64,000 bases of DNA from Stutzerimonas stutzeri (GCF_013522825.1 NZ_JAAMQZ010000010.1:1-64000), one strand, 5' to 3'; positions 10,101 to 18,964 are shown, numbered from the stretch's first letter. Program-made: numbers and translations. The notes: generated by a model not told the origin, from the letters alone.

Positions 10101-13100
10101 CAGAGCAATTGCTGCGCCGAGGTCTGGAGAATCTGGATCATGATCCGCTGGCGCCCATCGAGGGTGCCGAGGCGTTCATTGAGCAGGTGCATGCCTTGCA
10201 TCAGGCGCGCCTGGCCGCTGCCGGAGCGCGTGGCGAAACGGATCAGGGCGAGGCGCGCGATCCGGGAATGATTGCGCTGTTTCTCTCGGAAGGCATGAAC
10301 ATCCTTCTGGATGCCGAGGATCTTCTGCACAGCTGGCGCGAACATCCGGAGGAACGCCAGGAGTTGACCGCACTGCTGGAGGAACTGACGACCCTCGGGC
10401 TTGGCGCGCAGATGGCGGATCTGCCGCAGATCGATGCGCTCTGCCAGGTGCTGCTCGACCTCTATGCGGTTGTCCAGGATGGCCGTCTTGCGGTCAGCGA
10501 GCGGTTTTTCGACGATGTCGAGCAGGGCCACGAAGCGCTGGTTGGCATGATGGATCAGGTCGCGGCAGGCTTGCAGGTCAGCGCGCAGCCTGAGTTGGTC
10601 GCTCGTCTTGAGGCCTTGCTGGCTGAAGCGGGCGAGTCGGATGTCCTATCGGTCGATGACCCACTGCAGGCAGTTGCAACTCCTGAGGCCTGCGCCGTAG
10701 ATACTGCTGAAGCCGAATTCCAACCTGTCGAGTTTCTCGCGCCGGACGACGAGCAGGACCGGGAAATGGTCGAGATTTTTCTCGATGAAGCCGTCGACCT
10801 GCTGGAAAGTGCCGGGGGGGCACTGGAGCGCTGGCTGGCCGATCCTGCCAACCAGTTGGCCCTGTCTGCGCTGTTGCGGGACCTGCATACCCTCAAGGGT
10901 GGTGCACGGATGGCTGCGATTAGGCCCATAGGTGATCTGGCCCACGAGTTGGAGGCGCTCTACGAGGGGCTCACCGACGGGCGTTATGCACATTCGCAGG
11001 AACTTGCCGCACTGCTTCTGAGCAGCCACGATCTGCTTGCGATGCAGTTGGAGCAGTTGCAGGCATACCAGCCGATGGACACGGCACTGGTACTGATCGA
11101 GCGTATCCAGGCGTACCGTCGGGGTGCTGCGCCGGGTTTCGAGAGCGACATGGCGGACAGCGATGAGCCGTCTGTGGCAGTAGCCGATGCCGAGCCGCTC
11201 GCGAATGAACCCGTTGATTCGGATTTTCCAGGCCTGATCGATGAAGCCTGGCTGGTCAGCGACGATGAGATGCAAGCCGAGCGCGCTGCAGCGCCGATAG
11301 ATAACGATGCCGCCCCGACTGAGGTTGAGTGGACACCGGATCCCAGCTTCGATATCGAGTCATGGATGTCGGACGGCGAAATCGGAGAGCCCGCAGGGAA
11401 TGTGTCGGAACCTCCCGCGGGCCAGTCCGCGACGGAGCCCACCGAGGCGGGCAGCGGAGGCTGGGAAGAGCGCGATCCCGAACTGGTGCAGATATTCCTT
11501 GAAGAAGGCTTCGATATCCTCGAGCGCGCCGGCTTGTCGCTGCAGCGCTGGATGAATGATGTCGACAACAGCTTCGAGGTCGAGGCACTGCAGCGAGACC
11601 TGCATACCCTCAAGGGTGGCGCGCTGATGGCCGATATCCGCGAGATCGGCGATCTCGCCCATGAACTCGAATACCTCTACGAAGGCCTGTGTGCCGGCCA
11701 TTATCGGGCGAGTGAAGCCCTGTTCGCTCTGCTCCAGTCCTGCCATGACCGGCTTGCTGCGATGCTCGATGCGGTGCGCAGCTATCGCGAGCTACCCAGC
11801 GGACTGGACCTGATAGAAACCATTCGGCGCTTTCGGGCCAACCCCGATGAGCAGTTGAGCATACCCAGCAGCGTCGCTTTGAAGGCGGCTGAGGAGGTTG
11901 CTCGCAATGCGGCCGATGCCGAAATTCTGGACATCTTTATCGAAGAGGCCGATGACCTCCTGGAAGAGATGGAGGCGCTGCTGGCCCGTTGGGATGCAGC
12001 GCGTGACAGCGCGGCTCCGCTGGTTGACATGATGCGTATCCTGCACACGCTCAAGGGTGGTGCGCGGCTGGCCAGCCAGAGCGGTCTGGGCGATATGGCG
12101 CATGACCTGGAGCAGCGTCTCGGAGAAGCCCAGGCGCAGGGTGGAGCCTGGTCGGAGAGTCTTTTCCTCGATGTGCAGCGTGGCTACGACGCCCTGCTTG
12201 GTGAAGTGGAATCGATGCGCGCACTGTTGGCGAGCGAGCCGGAGACGATCAACGATGATCACAAGCCGGCGACGTCTGAACTGACTCGTACCGATGCTGC
12301 GGTGATCACGCTGGATACGCCGATCGTTGCCGCCAGCGTCCCGGCGCCGGTTGTCAGTACGCCGGCCAAGGTTCTGCCGTTCATTCGTCGTGCCGAGCAG
12401 GCCGCGCTGGATGCCGCATCGCGGCGTGCGCCGCAGGAACTGGTCAAGGTGCCGGCCGATCTGCTCGAGGGGCTGGTCAACCTGGCGGGTGAAACCTCGA
12501 TCTTCCGCGGGCGGGTCGAACAGCAGGTCAGTGACGTCGGCTTCACTCTGGGTGAAATGGAAGCCACCATCGAGCGGGTCCGCGATCAGTTACGACGGCT
12601 GGATACCGAGACCCAGGCGCAGATTCTGAGCAGCTATCAGGCCGAAGCCGAGCGCGCCGGTTATGACGATTTCGACCCTCTGGAAATGGACCGGCACTCG
12701 CAGCTCCAGCAACTTTCCCGTGCGTTGTTCGAGTCGGCGTCCGACCTGCTCGACCTCAAGGAAACCCTGGCGGCGCGTAATCGCGATGCGGAAACGCTGC
12801 TGTTGCAGCAGGCACGGGTCAACACCGAACTCCAGGAAGGCCTCATGCGGACCCGCATGGTGCCCTTCGATCGACTGGTGCCGCGCTTGCGCCGCATCGT
12901 TCGGCAGATTGCCGGCGAGCTGGACAAGCAGGTCGAGTTCCACGTCGGCAACGCGACGGGGGAAATGGATCGCAGCGTCCTCGAACGTATCGTCGCGCCG
13001 CTGGAGCACATGCTGCGCAATGCCGTGGACCACGGCATCGAGGCCGGTCCCAGGCGTCTCGCCGCAGGCAAGCCCGAGCAGGGCAATATCCGCCTGGAAC

Positions 13101-14278
13101 TGACGCGTGAGGGCGGTGACATCGTCCTGGCGCTCAGCGACGACGGGGCGGGGATCAATATCGAGGCCGTGCGGCGCAAGGCGCTCGAGCGCGGCCTGAT
13201 GCTTGCCGGTGCCGAGCTGAGCGATCATGAAATCCTGCAGTTCATTCTCGAGGCGGGTTTCTCCACGGCCGAGCGGGTCACGCAGATCTCGGGTCGTGGT
13301 GTCGGCATGGATGTGGTGCACTCGGAGGTCAAGCAGCTTGGTGGCTCCATGGGCATCGAGTCGAAGCAGGGCGTCGGTACGCGCTTCCTGATCCGCCTGC
13401 CTTTCACCGTATCGGTCAACCGCGCCCTGATGGTGTATTCCGGTGAGGATCTTTATGCAATCCCGCTGAATACCATCGAAGGTATCGTGCGCGTTTCGCC
13501 TTATGAGCTCGAAGCCTATTACCAGCCGGGCGCCCCGCGTTTCGAGTATGCCGGGCAGACTTACGAGCTGCGCTACCTGGGCGAGCTGTTGAACAACGGC
13601 CAGCGGCCCAAGCTGGTCGTTCAGAGCCTGCCGTTGCCGGTGATCCTGGTGCGCTCGAAGGAGCACAGCGTCGCGGTGCAGGTCGACAGCCTGGCCGGCT
13701 CGCGGGAAATCGTGGTGAAAAGCCTGGGGCCGCAGTTCGCCACGGTGCCGGGCATTTCCGGTGCGACCATTCTCGGTGACGGTCGCGTGGTGGTGATTCT
13801 CGACCTGCTGGCGACCATTCGCGTGCTTCATGCCCATCTGCTGACACAACAGCAGCCGCTGCGACTGATTGGCGAAGACCCGCCAGCCGAAGTGGAAATC
13901 GACAGGCCGACCCTGGTCATGGTGGTGGACGATTCCGTCACCGTGCGCAAGGTCACCAGCCGCCTGCTGGAACGTAACGGCATGAACGTACTGACCGCCA
14001 AGGATGGTGTCGATGCGATCACCCAGCTGCAGGAACGCAAGCCGGACATCATGCTGCTGGATATCGAAATGCCTCGCATGGACGGTTTCGAGGTGGCGAC
14101 ACTGGTGCGCCACGATGAGCGGCTCAAGCAGCTGCCGATCATCATGATCACCTCGCGAACCGGCGAAAAGCACAGGGACAGGGCAATGGCCATCGGCGTG
14201 AACGAGTATCTCGGCAAGCCGTACCAGGAATCGCTGCTGCTCGAAACGATCCAGCGACTGGTTATGCATCATGAGTGA
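7130..14278 (+). CDS. chpA: ChpA, multi-Hpt CheA-type histidine kinase with C-terminal receiver
   Basis: 2382 residues from ATG 7130 (MGDRHDYVALEWVKGE), with GGAG 6-9 bases ahead; an ATG at 7115 overlapping the pilK stop would add 5 residues. Phosphotransfer modules in order: His49 (VHQVQGTLQM), a Ser variant near 478, His799, His945, a Thr variant near 1087 (ELTTLGLGA), His1253, His1492 and His1639, the last five His sites in HTLKGG/S motifs. Acidic, Ala/Pro-rich linkers separate them. Then come dimerisation, the ATPase domain (HMLRNAVDHGIE near 1960; GRGVGMDVV), a CheW-like domain, and a receiver with phospho-Asp2311. This is the six-Hpt, one-Spt, one-Tpt plan of P. aeruginosa ChpA. It is the central kinase of the twitching-motility pathway. 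Confidence 0.97.
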   Translation: MGDRHDYVALEWVKGEIAETLKQARQALEAFVENPQDSTRMRFCLTYVHQVQGTLQMVEFYGAALLAEEMEQLARALLDERVASRTEALEVLMQAILQMPAYLDRIQSARRDLPMVVLPLLNDLRAARGEKLLSETSLFSPDMSARRPALSGEFLAQRQTADLPGLLRKMRQMLQVALVGVIRNQDLPTNLGYMARVFARLEMLCKDAPLGALWQIASGVVEGLASGGVANGTTIRTLLRQVDRELKRLVEQGADGINQAAPDELTKNLLFYVAKAPAQSARIQALKAEYSLDEALPDSTVVDEERAQLAGPDRGAMRSVVAALCEELVRVKDSLDLFVRSDRMDLADLGALQVPLKQIADTLAVLGFGQPRRIILDQIEVVEALARGQRKADDAALMDVAGALLYVEATLAGMVGGTAEERDEASHLPTTDVAQIHQLVVREARTGLEQAKDAIIEFIASQWNHQHLARVPDLLTQSRGGLAMIPLARAAALLDACNRYIQEQLLARQAIPDWQSLDMLADAITSVEYYLERLSEDCGSQGDLILDVAQESLEALGYPLSEPASILEPEPADAAPEFELANPLDEIEVLLPELLADASVSEDVELVAGPDALTSEACTIESPVIGQPPADDPDSQAWALAPEVAEYEQDEWLLTADAEVGASFAETSPAEPVAAESDEQANTESLDYSMVWSEAEMAGMGMPAVVLPEPVVALPGSEPAISLDDVMAAPVVAINPPAQDVPPSLLPPPEDKEPVDDELLEVFIEEAAEVLETVGEYLPRWHADHDDKEALTEVRRAFHTLKGSGRMVRALVIGELAWSVENLFNRILDRSIEVSESVSKVVDDVVRLMPALIEEFAAKAQRQRDDVDRLAADAHALAKGQPIAAEAVVSPGPEQSAREEALDPQLLEIFRNEAEAHLTTLVDFLADCAQRLPQPVTDDLQRALHTLKGSAHMAGILPMAEIATPLEKMAKEFKANLIAMELADAQLLHSAEQLLRRGLENLDHDPLAPIEGAEAFIEQVHALHQARLAAAGARGETDQGEARDPGMIALFLSEGMNILLDAEDLLHSWREHPEERQELTALLEELTTLGLGAQMADLPQIDALCQVLLDLYAVVQDGRLAVSERFFDDVEQGHEALVGMMDQVAAGLQVSAQPELVARLEALLAEAGESDVLSVDDPLQAVATPEACAVDTAEAEFQPVEFLAPDDEQDREMVEIFLDEAVDLLESAGGALERWLADPANQLALSALLRDLHTLKGGARMAAIRPIGDLAHELEALYEGLTDGRYAHSQELAALLLSSHDLLAMQLEQLQAYQPMDTALVLIERIQAYRRGAAPGFESDMADSDEPSVAVADAEPLANEPVDSDFPGLIDEAWLVSDDEMQAERAAAPIDNDAAPTEVEWTPDPSFDIESWMSDGEIGEPAGNVSEPPAGQSATEPTEAGSGGWEERDPELVQIFLEEGFDILERAGLSLQRWMNDVDNSFEVEALQRDLHTLKGGALMADIREIGDLAHELEYLYEGLCAGHYRASEALFALLQSCHDRLAAMLDAVRSYRELPSGLDLIETIRRFRANPDEQLSIPSSVALKAAEEVARNAADAEILDIFIEEADDLLEEMEALLARWDAARDSAAPLVDMMRILHTLKGGARLASQSGLGDMAHDLEQRLGEAQAQGGAWSESLFLDVQRGYDALLGEVESMRALLASEPETINDDHKPATSELTRTDAAVITLDTPIVAASVPAPVVSTPAKVLPFIRRAEQAALDAASRRAPQELVKVPADLLEGLVNLAGETSIFRGRVEQQVSDVGFTLGEMEATIERVRDQLRRLDTETQAQILSSYQAEAERAGYDDFDPLEMDRHSQLQQLSRALFESASDLLDLKETLAARNRDAETLLLQQARVNTELQEGLMRTRMVPFDRLVPRLRRIVRQIAGELDKQVEFHVGNATGEMDRSVLERIVAPLEHMLRNAVDHGIEAGPRRLAAGKPEQGNIRLELTREGGDIVLALSDDGAGINIEAVRRKALERGLMLAGAELSDHEILQFILEAGFSTAERVTQISGRGVGMDVVHSEVKQLGGSMGIESKQGVGTRFLIRLPFTVSVNRALMVYSGEDLYAIPLNTIEGIVRVSPYELEAYYQPGAPRFEYAGQTYELRYLGELLNNGQRPKLVVQSLPLPVILVRSKEHSVAVQVDSLAGSREIVVKSLGPQFATVPGISGATILGDGRVVVILDLLATIRVLHAHLLTQQQPLRLIGEDPPAEVEIDRPTLVMVVDDSVTVRKVTSRLLERNGMNVLTAKDGVDAITQLQERKPDIMLLDIEMPRMDGFEVATLVRHDERLKQLPIIMITSRTGEKHRDRAMAIGVNEYLGKPYQESLLLETIQRLVMHHE

Positions 14279-15323
14279 GCTGGAGGCGGCACGCATCGGG
14301 GTGATTGCCGACACCTCGCTGCAGCGCCATGTGTTGCAGCAGGCATTGAGCGCCAATGGCTACCGGGTGGTGCTCAACAATGATCCCGCTCGGCTGGAGG
14401 AGGCGGACCTGGCAGCGGTCGATGCCGATCTGTGGCTTGTCGATCTGGCCCAAACCGAGGATTCGCCCCTGGTCAATGCGCTGCTGGAGAGCGACCGCTG
14501 TCCGGTTCTCTTTGGTGAAGGGCATGCGCCGGAGCGGCAGTCGGAACACTACCCGCGCTGGGAGCGCCGCCTGTTCGGCAAGCTCAAGCGGTTGGTCGGC
14601 GATCCGTCGCGTGTGGTCGGTCCGCGTCTGGAGATCATGCGTGACGACATGCAGCGTCCCGCCTGCCTGACATTGCCGAGCGCTCTGGCTGCTACCGGTT
14701 CGGCAGTCGGTGAACCAGCAAATGAGGTCTGGTTGCTGGCTGCGTCGCTGGGTGGGCCAGAGGCGGTCAAGGCATTCCTCGATGCACTGCCAGCCGGGCT
14801 GCCGGTTGGCTTCGTCTACGCACAGCACATCGGAGCGAGTTTCGAGTCGGCACTGTCGCAAGCCGTCGGTCGCCATAGCCTGTGGCAGGTCAACCAGAGC
14901 CGCGCCAGCGACAGGATTCGCTGCGGCGAGGTGGTGATCGCGCCCATCGCCCAGGAAATGAGCTTCGGTCAGGAAGGCGCCATGCTGCTGAACGGACGCA
15001 GCTGGCCCGAGCCCTACAGCCCTTCCATCGACCAGATGATGCTGAATCTGGCGCAACAGTTCGGCAGTCGCTGTGGCGTTATCGCCTTCAGCGGCATGGG
15101 CAGCGACGGCAGCGCCGCGGCGGCCTATCTGCTGCGCCAGGGCGGGCGGGTCTGGACCCAGCGTGCCGACTCATGCGTGTGCTCAAGCATGCCCGACAGC
15201 CTTCGCGAAGGGGGCTACAGCTCCTTCAGCGGAGACCCGCGAGAACTGGCCCAGGCCATGCTCGACCATCTTGCGCGGCAGGCCGGCAGGCCTGCCGTCG
15301 CCCTGCAACCGGATACTCCATGA
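14271..15323 (+). CDS. chpB: CheB-type methylesterase ChpB
   Basis: 350 residues; starts inside the chpA end (8-base overlap). The N-terminal 110 residues look like a degenerate receiver: one aspartate survives (LVDLAQTE), but the paired acidic residues near the N-terminus are reduced to IADTS. The C-terminal methylesterase domain has the expected catalytic elements: Ser in LAASLGGPEAV, His in YAQHIG and Asp in FSGMGSDGSAAA. It should remove methyl groups from PilJ, opposing PilK. The weak receiver suggests altered phosphoregulation. Its stop overlaps the chpC start as ATGA. Confidence 0.93.
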   Translation: MSELEAARIGVIADTSLQRHVLQQALSANGYRVVLNNDPARLEEADLAAVDADLWLVDLAQTEDSPLVNALLESDRCPVLFGEGHAPERQSEHYPRWERRLFGKLKRLVGDPSRVVGPRLEIMRDDMQRPACLTLPSALAATGSAVGEPANEVWLLAASLGGPEAVKAFLDALPAGLPVGFVYAQHIGASFESALSQAVGRHSLWQVNQSRASDRIRCGEVVIAPIAQEMSFGQEGAMLLNGRSWPEPYSPSIDQMMLNLAQQFGSRCGVIAFSGMGSDGSAAAAYLLRQGGRVWTQRADSCVCSSMPDSLREGGYSSFSGDPRELAQAMLDHLARQAGRPAVALQPDTP

Positions 15324-15793
15324 GCCAGTCGCTAACCACTCAGGACGCTGCCAGCAGCCTCACCGGCCTGCTGGTGCCACTCGCCGATCGCACGCTGCTG
15401 CTGCCTAACGTGGCGGTTGCCGAACTGATTCCCTACCGCGCGCCGCAAACTGTTCAGGGCAATGCGCCCGCCTGGTTTCTCGGCCAGGTCCCCTGGCGCG
15501 ATCTGATGCTGCCGCTGCTGTCGTTCGAGGCGGCCTCGGGGGGGCAGACAGAAACCGGTTCACGGGCTCGGGTCGTGATCCTCAACGCCCTGGGCGGTCG
15601 CGATCACGTGAAGTTCATTGCCTTGCTGGTCCAGGGCATCCCGCGTTCGATCAAGGTCGATGCCAGCCTGGCACGTACGGATGCGCCGTTGGCGCCGCTG
15701 GAACTGGATGCGGTGAACCTTGGCGATATCCAGGCGCGTATTCCTGACCTTATCGCTCTCGAACAGAAACTGGCCGATGCCGGATTGATATAA
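15320..15793 (+). CDS. chpC: CheW-like protein ChpC
   Basis: 157 residues, a single CheW-type domain (LTGLLVPLADRTLLLPNVAVAELIPY; FLGQVPWRDLMLPLLSFE). The start overlaps the chpB stop by four bases. In P. aeruginosa ChpC is the second coupling protein, proposed to link other receptors to ChpA. It is the last gene of this operon here: the chpD and chpE genes known downstream in P. aeruginosa are absent, and repeats plus the oppositely oriented rsmE follow. A longer frame through 14882 is a shadow of chpB. Confidence 0.93.
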   Translation: MSQSLTTQDAASSLTGLLVPLADRTLLLPNVAVAELIPYRAPQTVQGNAPAWFLGQVPWRDLMLPLLSFEAASGGQTETGSRARVVILNALGGRDHVKFIALLVQGIPRSIKVDASLARTDAPLAPLELDAVNLGDIQARIPDLIALEQKLADAGLI

Positions 15794-15837
15794 ACGCCTC
15801 GACAGGCTTCGGGTGGGCTGTCGCTTTCAAGTCGTCG

Positions 15838-15912
15838 GATCAGGCATTCCGAACGTCGGATTACGCCTTCGGAAACCCGGATTACGCCTTCGGCTAATCC
15901 AGGCTACGGTCT
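15838..15912. repeat. Tandem REP-like units (CGGATTACGCCTTCGG)
   Basis: Two near-identical units, GTCGGATTACGCCTTCGG and CCGGATTACGCCTTCGG, are followed by CTAATCCAGGCTAC, giving short hairpins of CGGATT with AATCC. The same unit reappears inverted at 53621-53645 (GCCGAAGGCGTAATCCGAC). It lies just after the chpC stop and directly before the GTCGGGTC palindrome at 15916. Confidence 0.75.
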
Positions 15913-15915
15913 GGC

Positions 15916-15950
15916 GTAGGTCGGGTCACGCTTCACCGACCCGACGAGCG
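15916..15950. repeat. REP-like palindrome, GTCGGGTC/GACCCGAC family, copy 3
   Basis: TAGGTCGGGTCACGCTTCAC then CGACCCGACGAGC, essentially identical to 1431-1464. It lies in the convergent gap between chpC (plus) and rsmE (minus), where it could act as a transcript-end hairpin, although no T-run follows. Confidence 0.85.
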
Positions 15951-16011
15951 AGGCCAAGGTGATATAAAAAACGACATTCCCCTGCATTTGCGTTCACTTG
16001 ACGCTTGCGGC

Positions 16012-16728
16012 TCAGAAATCTCCCCATAACTGCTGCGCCACGCTCAGAGCGACCACCGGCGCGGTCTCCGTGCGCAGTACACGCGGGCCGAGGCGGGCGG
16101 GATGGAAGCCTTGGTTTTTCGCCTGTTCCACCTCGATCTCCGTCAGACCACCTTCCGGGCCGATCAGAAAGGCCAGTGAGTCCGGGCGCTGATGGCCTGA
16201 CAACGGTTCGGCGACAGGATGCAGGACCAGTTTCAGCGCGGCCTCAACCCCGAGCCATTGCGCGAGAGGCGTCGGTGGGTGGATCACGGGGATGACCGAG
16301 CGTCCACATTGCTCGCAGGCACTGATGGCGATCTGGCGCCAGTGGGCCAGGCGCTTGTCGGCCCGCTCGTCCTTCAGCCGCACTTCGCAGCGTTCGCTGA
16401 CGATCGGCGTGATGTCCGCAACACCCAGTTCGACGGCTTTCTGGATCGCCCAGTCCATCCGCTCGCCTCGGGACAGGCCCTGGCCGAGATGAATCCGCAG
16501 GCGCGACTCGGGCAGGCCGGCCAGTTGCTGGCGCAGCTCGACACGCACCTGCTTCTTGCCCACCTCGACCAGTTCGCCCTGGTATTCCTGGCCACTGCCG
16601 TCGAACAGCTGCACGGCAGCGCCAGGCGCAAGACGCAGGACACGACCGATGTAGTGGGCCTGGGCTTCGGGCAGTTCGTGCTGGCCGAGGGAGAGCGGGG
16701 CGTCGATAAAGAAGCGGGATAGGCGCAT
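16012..16728 (-). CDS. rsmE: 16S rRNA (uracil-1498-N3)-methyltransferase
   Basis: 238 residues with an N-terminal PUA-like part (MRLSRFFIDAPLSLGQHELPEAQAHYIGRVLRLAPG) and a C-terminal trefoil-knot SPOUT domain ending in FLIGPEGGLTEIEVE and GPRVLRTETAPVVAL. These two motifs form the knot and SAM site of the RsmE family, which methylates U1498 of 16S rRNA. Length is normal for the family. It lies downstream of bioA on the same strand, separated by a palindromic repeat at 16744-16821. Confidence 0.96.
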   Translation of the reverse strand: MRLSRFFIDAPLSLGQHELPEAQAHYIGRVLRLAPGAAVQLFDGSGQEYQGELVEVGKKQVRVELRQQLAGLPESRLRIHLGQGLSRGERMDWAIQKAVELGVADITPIVSERCEVRLKDERADKRLAHWRQIAISACEQCGRSVIPVIHPPTPLAQWLGVEAALKLVLHPVAEPLSGHQRPDSLAFLIGPEGGLTEIEVEQAKNQGFHPARLGPRVLRTETAPVVALSVAQQLWGDF

Positions 16729-16743
16729 AGGGGGGAACCGAAA

Positions 16744-16821
16744 AAGCCGCTGGAGGCTGAAGGCTGGACGAGGACGGCATGGTGCAACCCTGGCTTCCTT
16801 TCGTCCAGCCTTCAGCGCTGT
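16744..16821. repeat. GGCTGRA-arm palindromic repeat, copy 1
   Basis: Left arm GCCGCTGGAGGCTGAAGGCT followed by GGACGA; right arm TCGTCCAGCCTTCAGCG, with about 34 unrelated bases between. Three further copies share the same arms at 28494-28575, 43047-43134 and 45451-45540. The arms are built from a degenerate 7-base unit GGCTGRA. This copy lies between the bioA stop and the rsmE start. Confidence 0.85.
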
Positions 16822-16830
16822 TCCCGGTTG

Positions 16831-18240
16831 TTATCCCGGATCGTGGAAGTTCGCTGGCGCGCCCGGCGTCATGGCCACGCTGACCGCTGCCCGGGTGGCG
16901 ATATCGATGCCTTCGCTGGCAACTTCGGCGAGGAAGTCGATCTGCTCCTCGGTAATGGTATAGGGCGGCAGGAAGTAGACCACGCTGCCCAGCGGGCGCA
17001 GCAGGGCGCCGCGTTGCAGGGCGTGCTGGTAGACCTTGAGGCCGCGACGTTCCTGCCACGGATAGGGCGTCTTGCTGGCTTTGTCAGCGACCATCTCGAT
17101 GGCGACGGCCATGCCGGTCTGCCTGACTTCGGCAACGTGCGGGTGATCGGCCAGGTGCGCGGTGGCGGTTGCCATGCGCGCGGCCAGCGTCTTGTTCGCC
17201 TCGATCACGTTGTCCTGCTCGAAGATATCCAGTGTCGCCAGTGCCGCCGCGCAAGCCAGCGGGTTGCCGGTGTAGGTGTGTGAATGGAGGAAGGCGCGCA
17301 GGGTCGAGTAGTCGTCGTAGAACGCCTGGTAGAGCCTGTCCGTCGTCAATACCGCCGCCATCGGCAGATAGCCGCCGGTGAGGGCCTTGGACAGGCAGAG
17401 GAAGTCCGGGGTGATGCCGGCCTGTTCGCAGGCGAACATCGTCCCGGTACGCCCGAAGCCGACGGCGATTTCGTCATGAATCAGGTGCACCTCGTAGCGA
17501 TCGCAGGCCTCGCGCAGCAGTTTGAGGTAGACCGGGTGATACATGCGCATGCCGCCCGCGCCCTGGATCAGCGGTTCGACGATCACGGCGGCGATTTCCC
17601 CGTGATGCTCGGCCAGGGTCTGTTCCATGTGCGCGAACATCGTGCGCGAGTGTTCTTCCCAGCTCACGCCTTCGGGGCGCAGGTAGCAGTCCGGGCTCGG
17701 CACCTTGAAGGTGTCCAGCAACAGCGGCTTGTAGGTATCGGTGAACAGTGCGACATCGCCCACCGACATCGCCGCGACGGTTTCGCCGTGGTAACTGTTG
17801 GTCAGGGTGACGAAGCGCTGCTTGGTCGGCTGCCCGCTGTTGCGCCAGTAATGAAAGCTCATCTTCAGGGCGACTTCGATGCCGGTCGAGCCGTTGTCGG
17901 TGTAGAACACCCGCTCCAGTCCCGGCGGCGTGAGCGCCACCAGTCGCTCGGAGAGTTCGATCACCGGCTGGTGGCTGAAACCGGCGAGCATCACGTGTTC
18001 GAGCTGATCGAGCTGATCCTTGATGCGCTGGTTGATGCGCGGGTTGGCGTGACCGAACACATTGACCCACCAGGAACTGACGGCATCGATGTAGCGCTTG
18101 CCATCGAAATCCTCCAGCCAGACGCCTTCGCCGCGGCGGATGGGAATCAGTGGCAGCTGTTCGTGGTCCTTCATCTGGGTGCAGGGATGCCAGAGCACGG
18201 AGAGGTCGCGCTGCATCCAGCTGTCGTTCAGGCTCATCAT
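16831..18240 (-). CDS. bioA: Adenosylmethionine-8-amino-7-oxononanoate aminotransferase
   Basis: 469 residues, a class III PLP-dependent aminotransferase. The start WHPCTQMKDHEQLPLIPI is typical of BioA. The PLP lysine is in LSKALTGGYLPMAAV near 278, preceded by IHDEIAVGFGRTGTMFACEQAG. It makes 7,8-diaminopelargonate in biotin synthesis using SAM as amino donor. The C-terminal end (APANFHDPG) runs about 40 residues past the E. coli protein. No other biotin genes are adjacent; bioA next to rsmE is the normal Pseudomonas arrangement. It is divergent from the b561 gene over a 169-base AT-rich gap that should hold both promoters. Confidence 0.96.
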   Translation of the reverse strand: MMSLNDSWMQRDLSVLWHPCTQMKDHEQLPLIPIRRGEGVWLEDFDGKRYIDAVSSWWVNVFGHANPRINQRIKDQLDQLEHVMLAGFSHQPVIELSERLVALTPPGLERVFYTDNGSTGIEVALKMSFHYWRNSGQPTKQRFVTLTNSYHGETVAAMSVGDVALFTDTYKPLLLDTFKVPSPDCYLRPEGVSWEEHSRTMFAHMEQTLAEHHGEIAAVIVEPLIQGAGGMRMYHPVYLKLLREACDRYEVHLIHDEIAVGFGRTGTMFACEQAGITPDFLCLSKALTGGYLPMAAVLTTDRLYQAFYDDYSTLRAFLHSHTYTGNPLACAAALATLDIFEQDNVIEANKTLAARMATATAHLADHPHVAEVRQTGMAVAIEMVADKASKTPYPWQERRGLKVYQHALQRGALLRPLGSVVYFLPPYTITEEQIDFLAEVASEGIDIATRAAVSVAMTPGAPANFHDPG

Positions 18241-18409
18241 TGCTCCTTGTCGGTCGTGCGGGATGCGCAGCCTAGCAGAAAGTGGCTGCCCGGCATTTGT
18301 GGGCCGGCGACCTATCTATCCGTTCGATATTTTGAAACTAAAAAATACGCCTTACTTCGATGAGTTAATCGTTAGGCTTGTCATCTATCGATTTCACGGA
18401 GCTGTAACG

Positions 18410-18964
18410 ATGCAGTGGCGAAACTCCTCAACCAACTACGGTCTGATCAGCATCCTGATGCACTGGCTGGTTGCGCTTGCCGTAGTGGGCCTGTTCGCGC
18501 TGGGTTACTGGATGGTCGGGCTGAACTATTACAGCAGCTGGTATCGCACGGCTCCGGACATTCACAAAAGCGTCGGGATCCTGCTGTTTGGTCTGATGCT
18601 GGTACGGGTCATCTGGCGCTTCGCCAGCGCCGGTCCGGCTCCCCTGCCGAGCCATGGCCGCGGGACGCGCCTGGCGACCAAGGCCGGGCATGGCCTGCTT
18701 TATGTGGGGTTGTTCGTTCTGATGTTTTCCGGCTACCTGATTTCCACCGCCGATGGCCGTGCCATCAGCGTATTCGGCTGGTTCGAGGTGCCTGCGCTGA
18801 TTACCTCGCTTCCGAACCAGGCGGACGCAGCCGGCCTGGTTCACGAATACCTGGCCTGGGGGTTGCTGATCTTTTCCGCTCTGCACGCCCTGGCTGCACT
18901 CAAGCACCACTTCATCGACCGCGATCCGACCCTGAAAAGGATGGTCGGTCGCGCTGATGAATAA
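18410..18964 (+). CDS. Cytochrome b561 family membrane protein
   Basis: 184 residues with four predicted membrane helices (LISILMHWLVALAVVGLFAL; SVGILLFGLMLVRVIWRFAS; GLLYVGLFVLMFSGYLIS; EYLAWGLLIFSALHALAALK). Histidines for two b haems are in MHWL, DIHKSVG, and the ALHALAALKHH segment. The protein passes electrons in the inner membrane. It sits 22 bases before yceI, the same pairing as E. coli yceJ-yceI, so the two are presumed cotranscribed. The frame extends back to 18098, but that part overlaps bioA antisense and is not coding. Confidence 0.92.
   Translation: MQWRNSSTNYGLISILMHWLVALAVVGLFALGYWMVGLNYYSSWYRTAPDIHKSVGILLFGLMLVRVIWRFASAGPAPLPSHGRGTRLATKAGHGLLYVGLFVLMFSGYLISTADGRAISVFGWFEVPALITSLPNQADAAGLVHEYLAWGLLIFSALHALAALKHHFIDRDPTLKRMVGRADE

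Noticed and set aside
8183..10531. A 782-codon open frame on the minus strand inside chpA
   Set aside because: It is antisense to repeated Hpt domains of chpA; no ribosome site or motif supports it.
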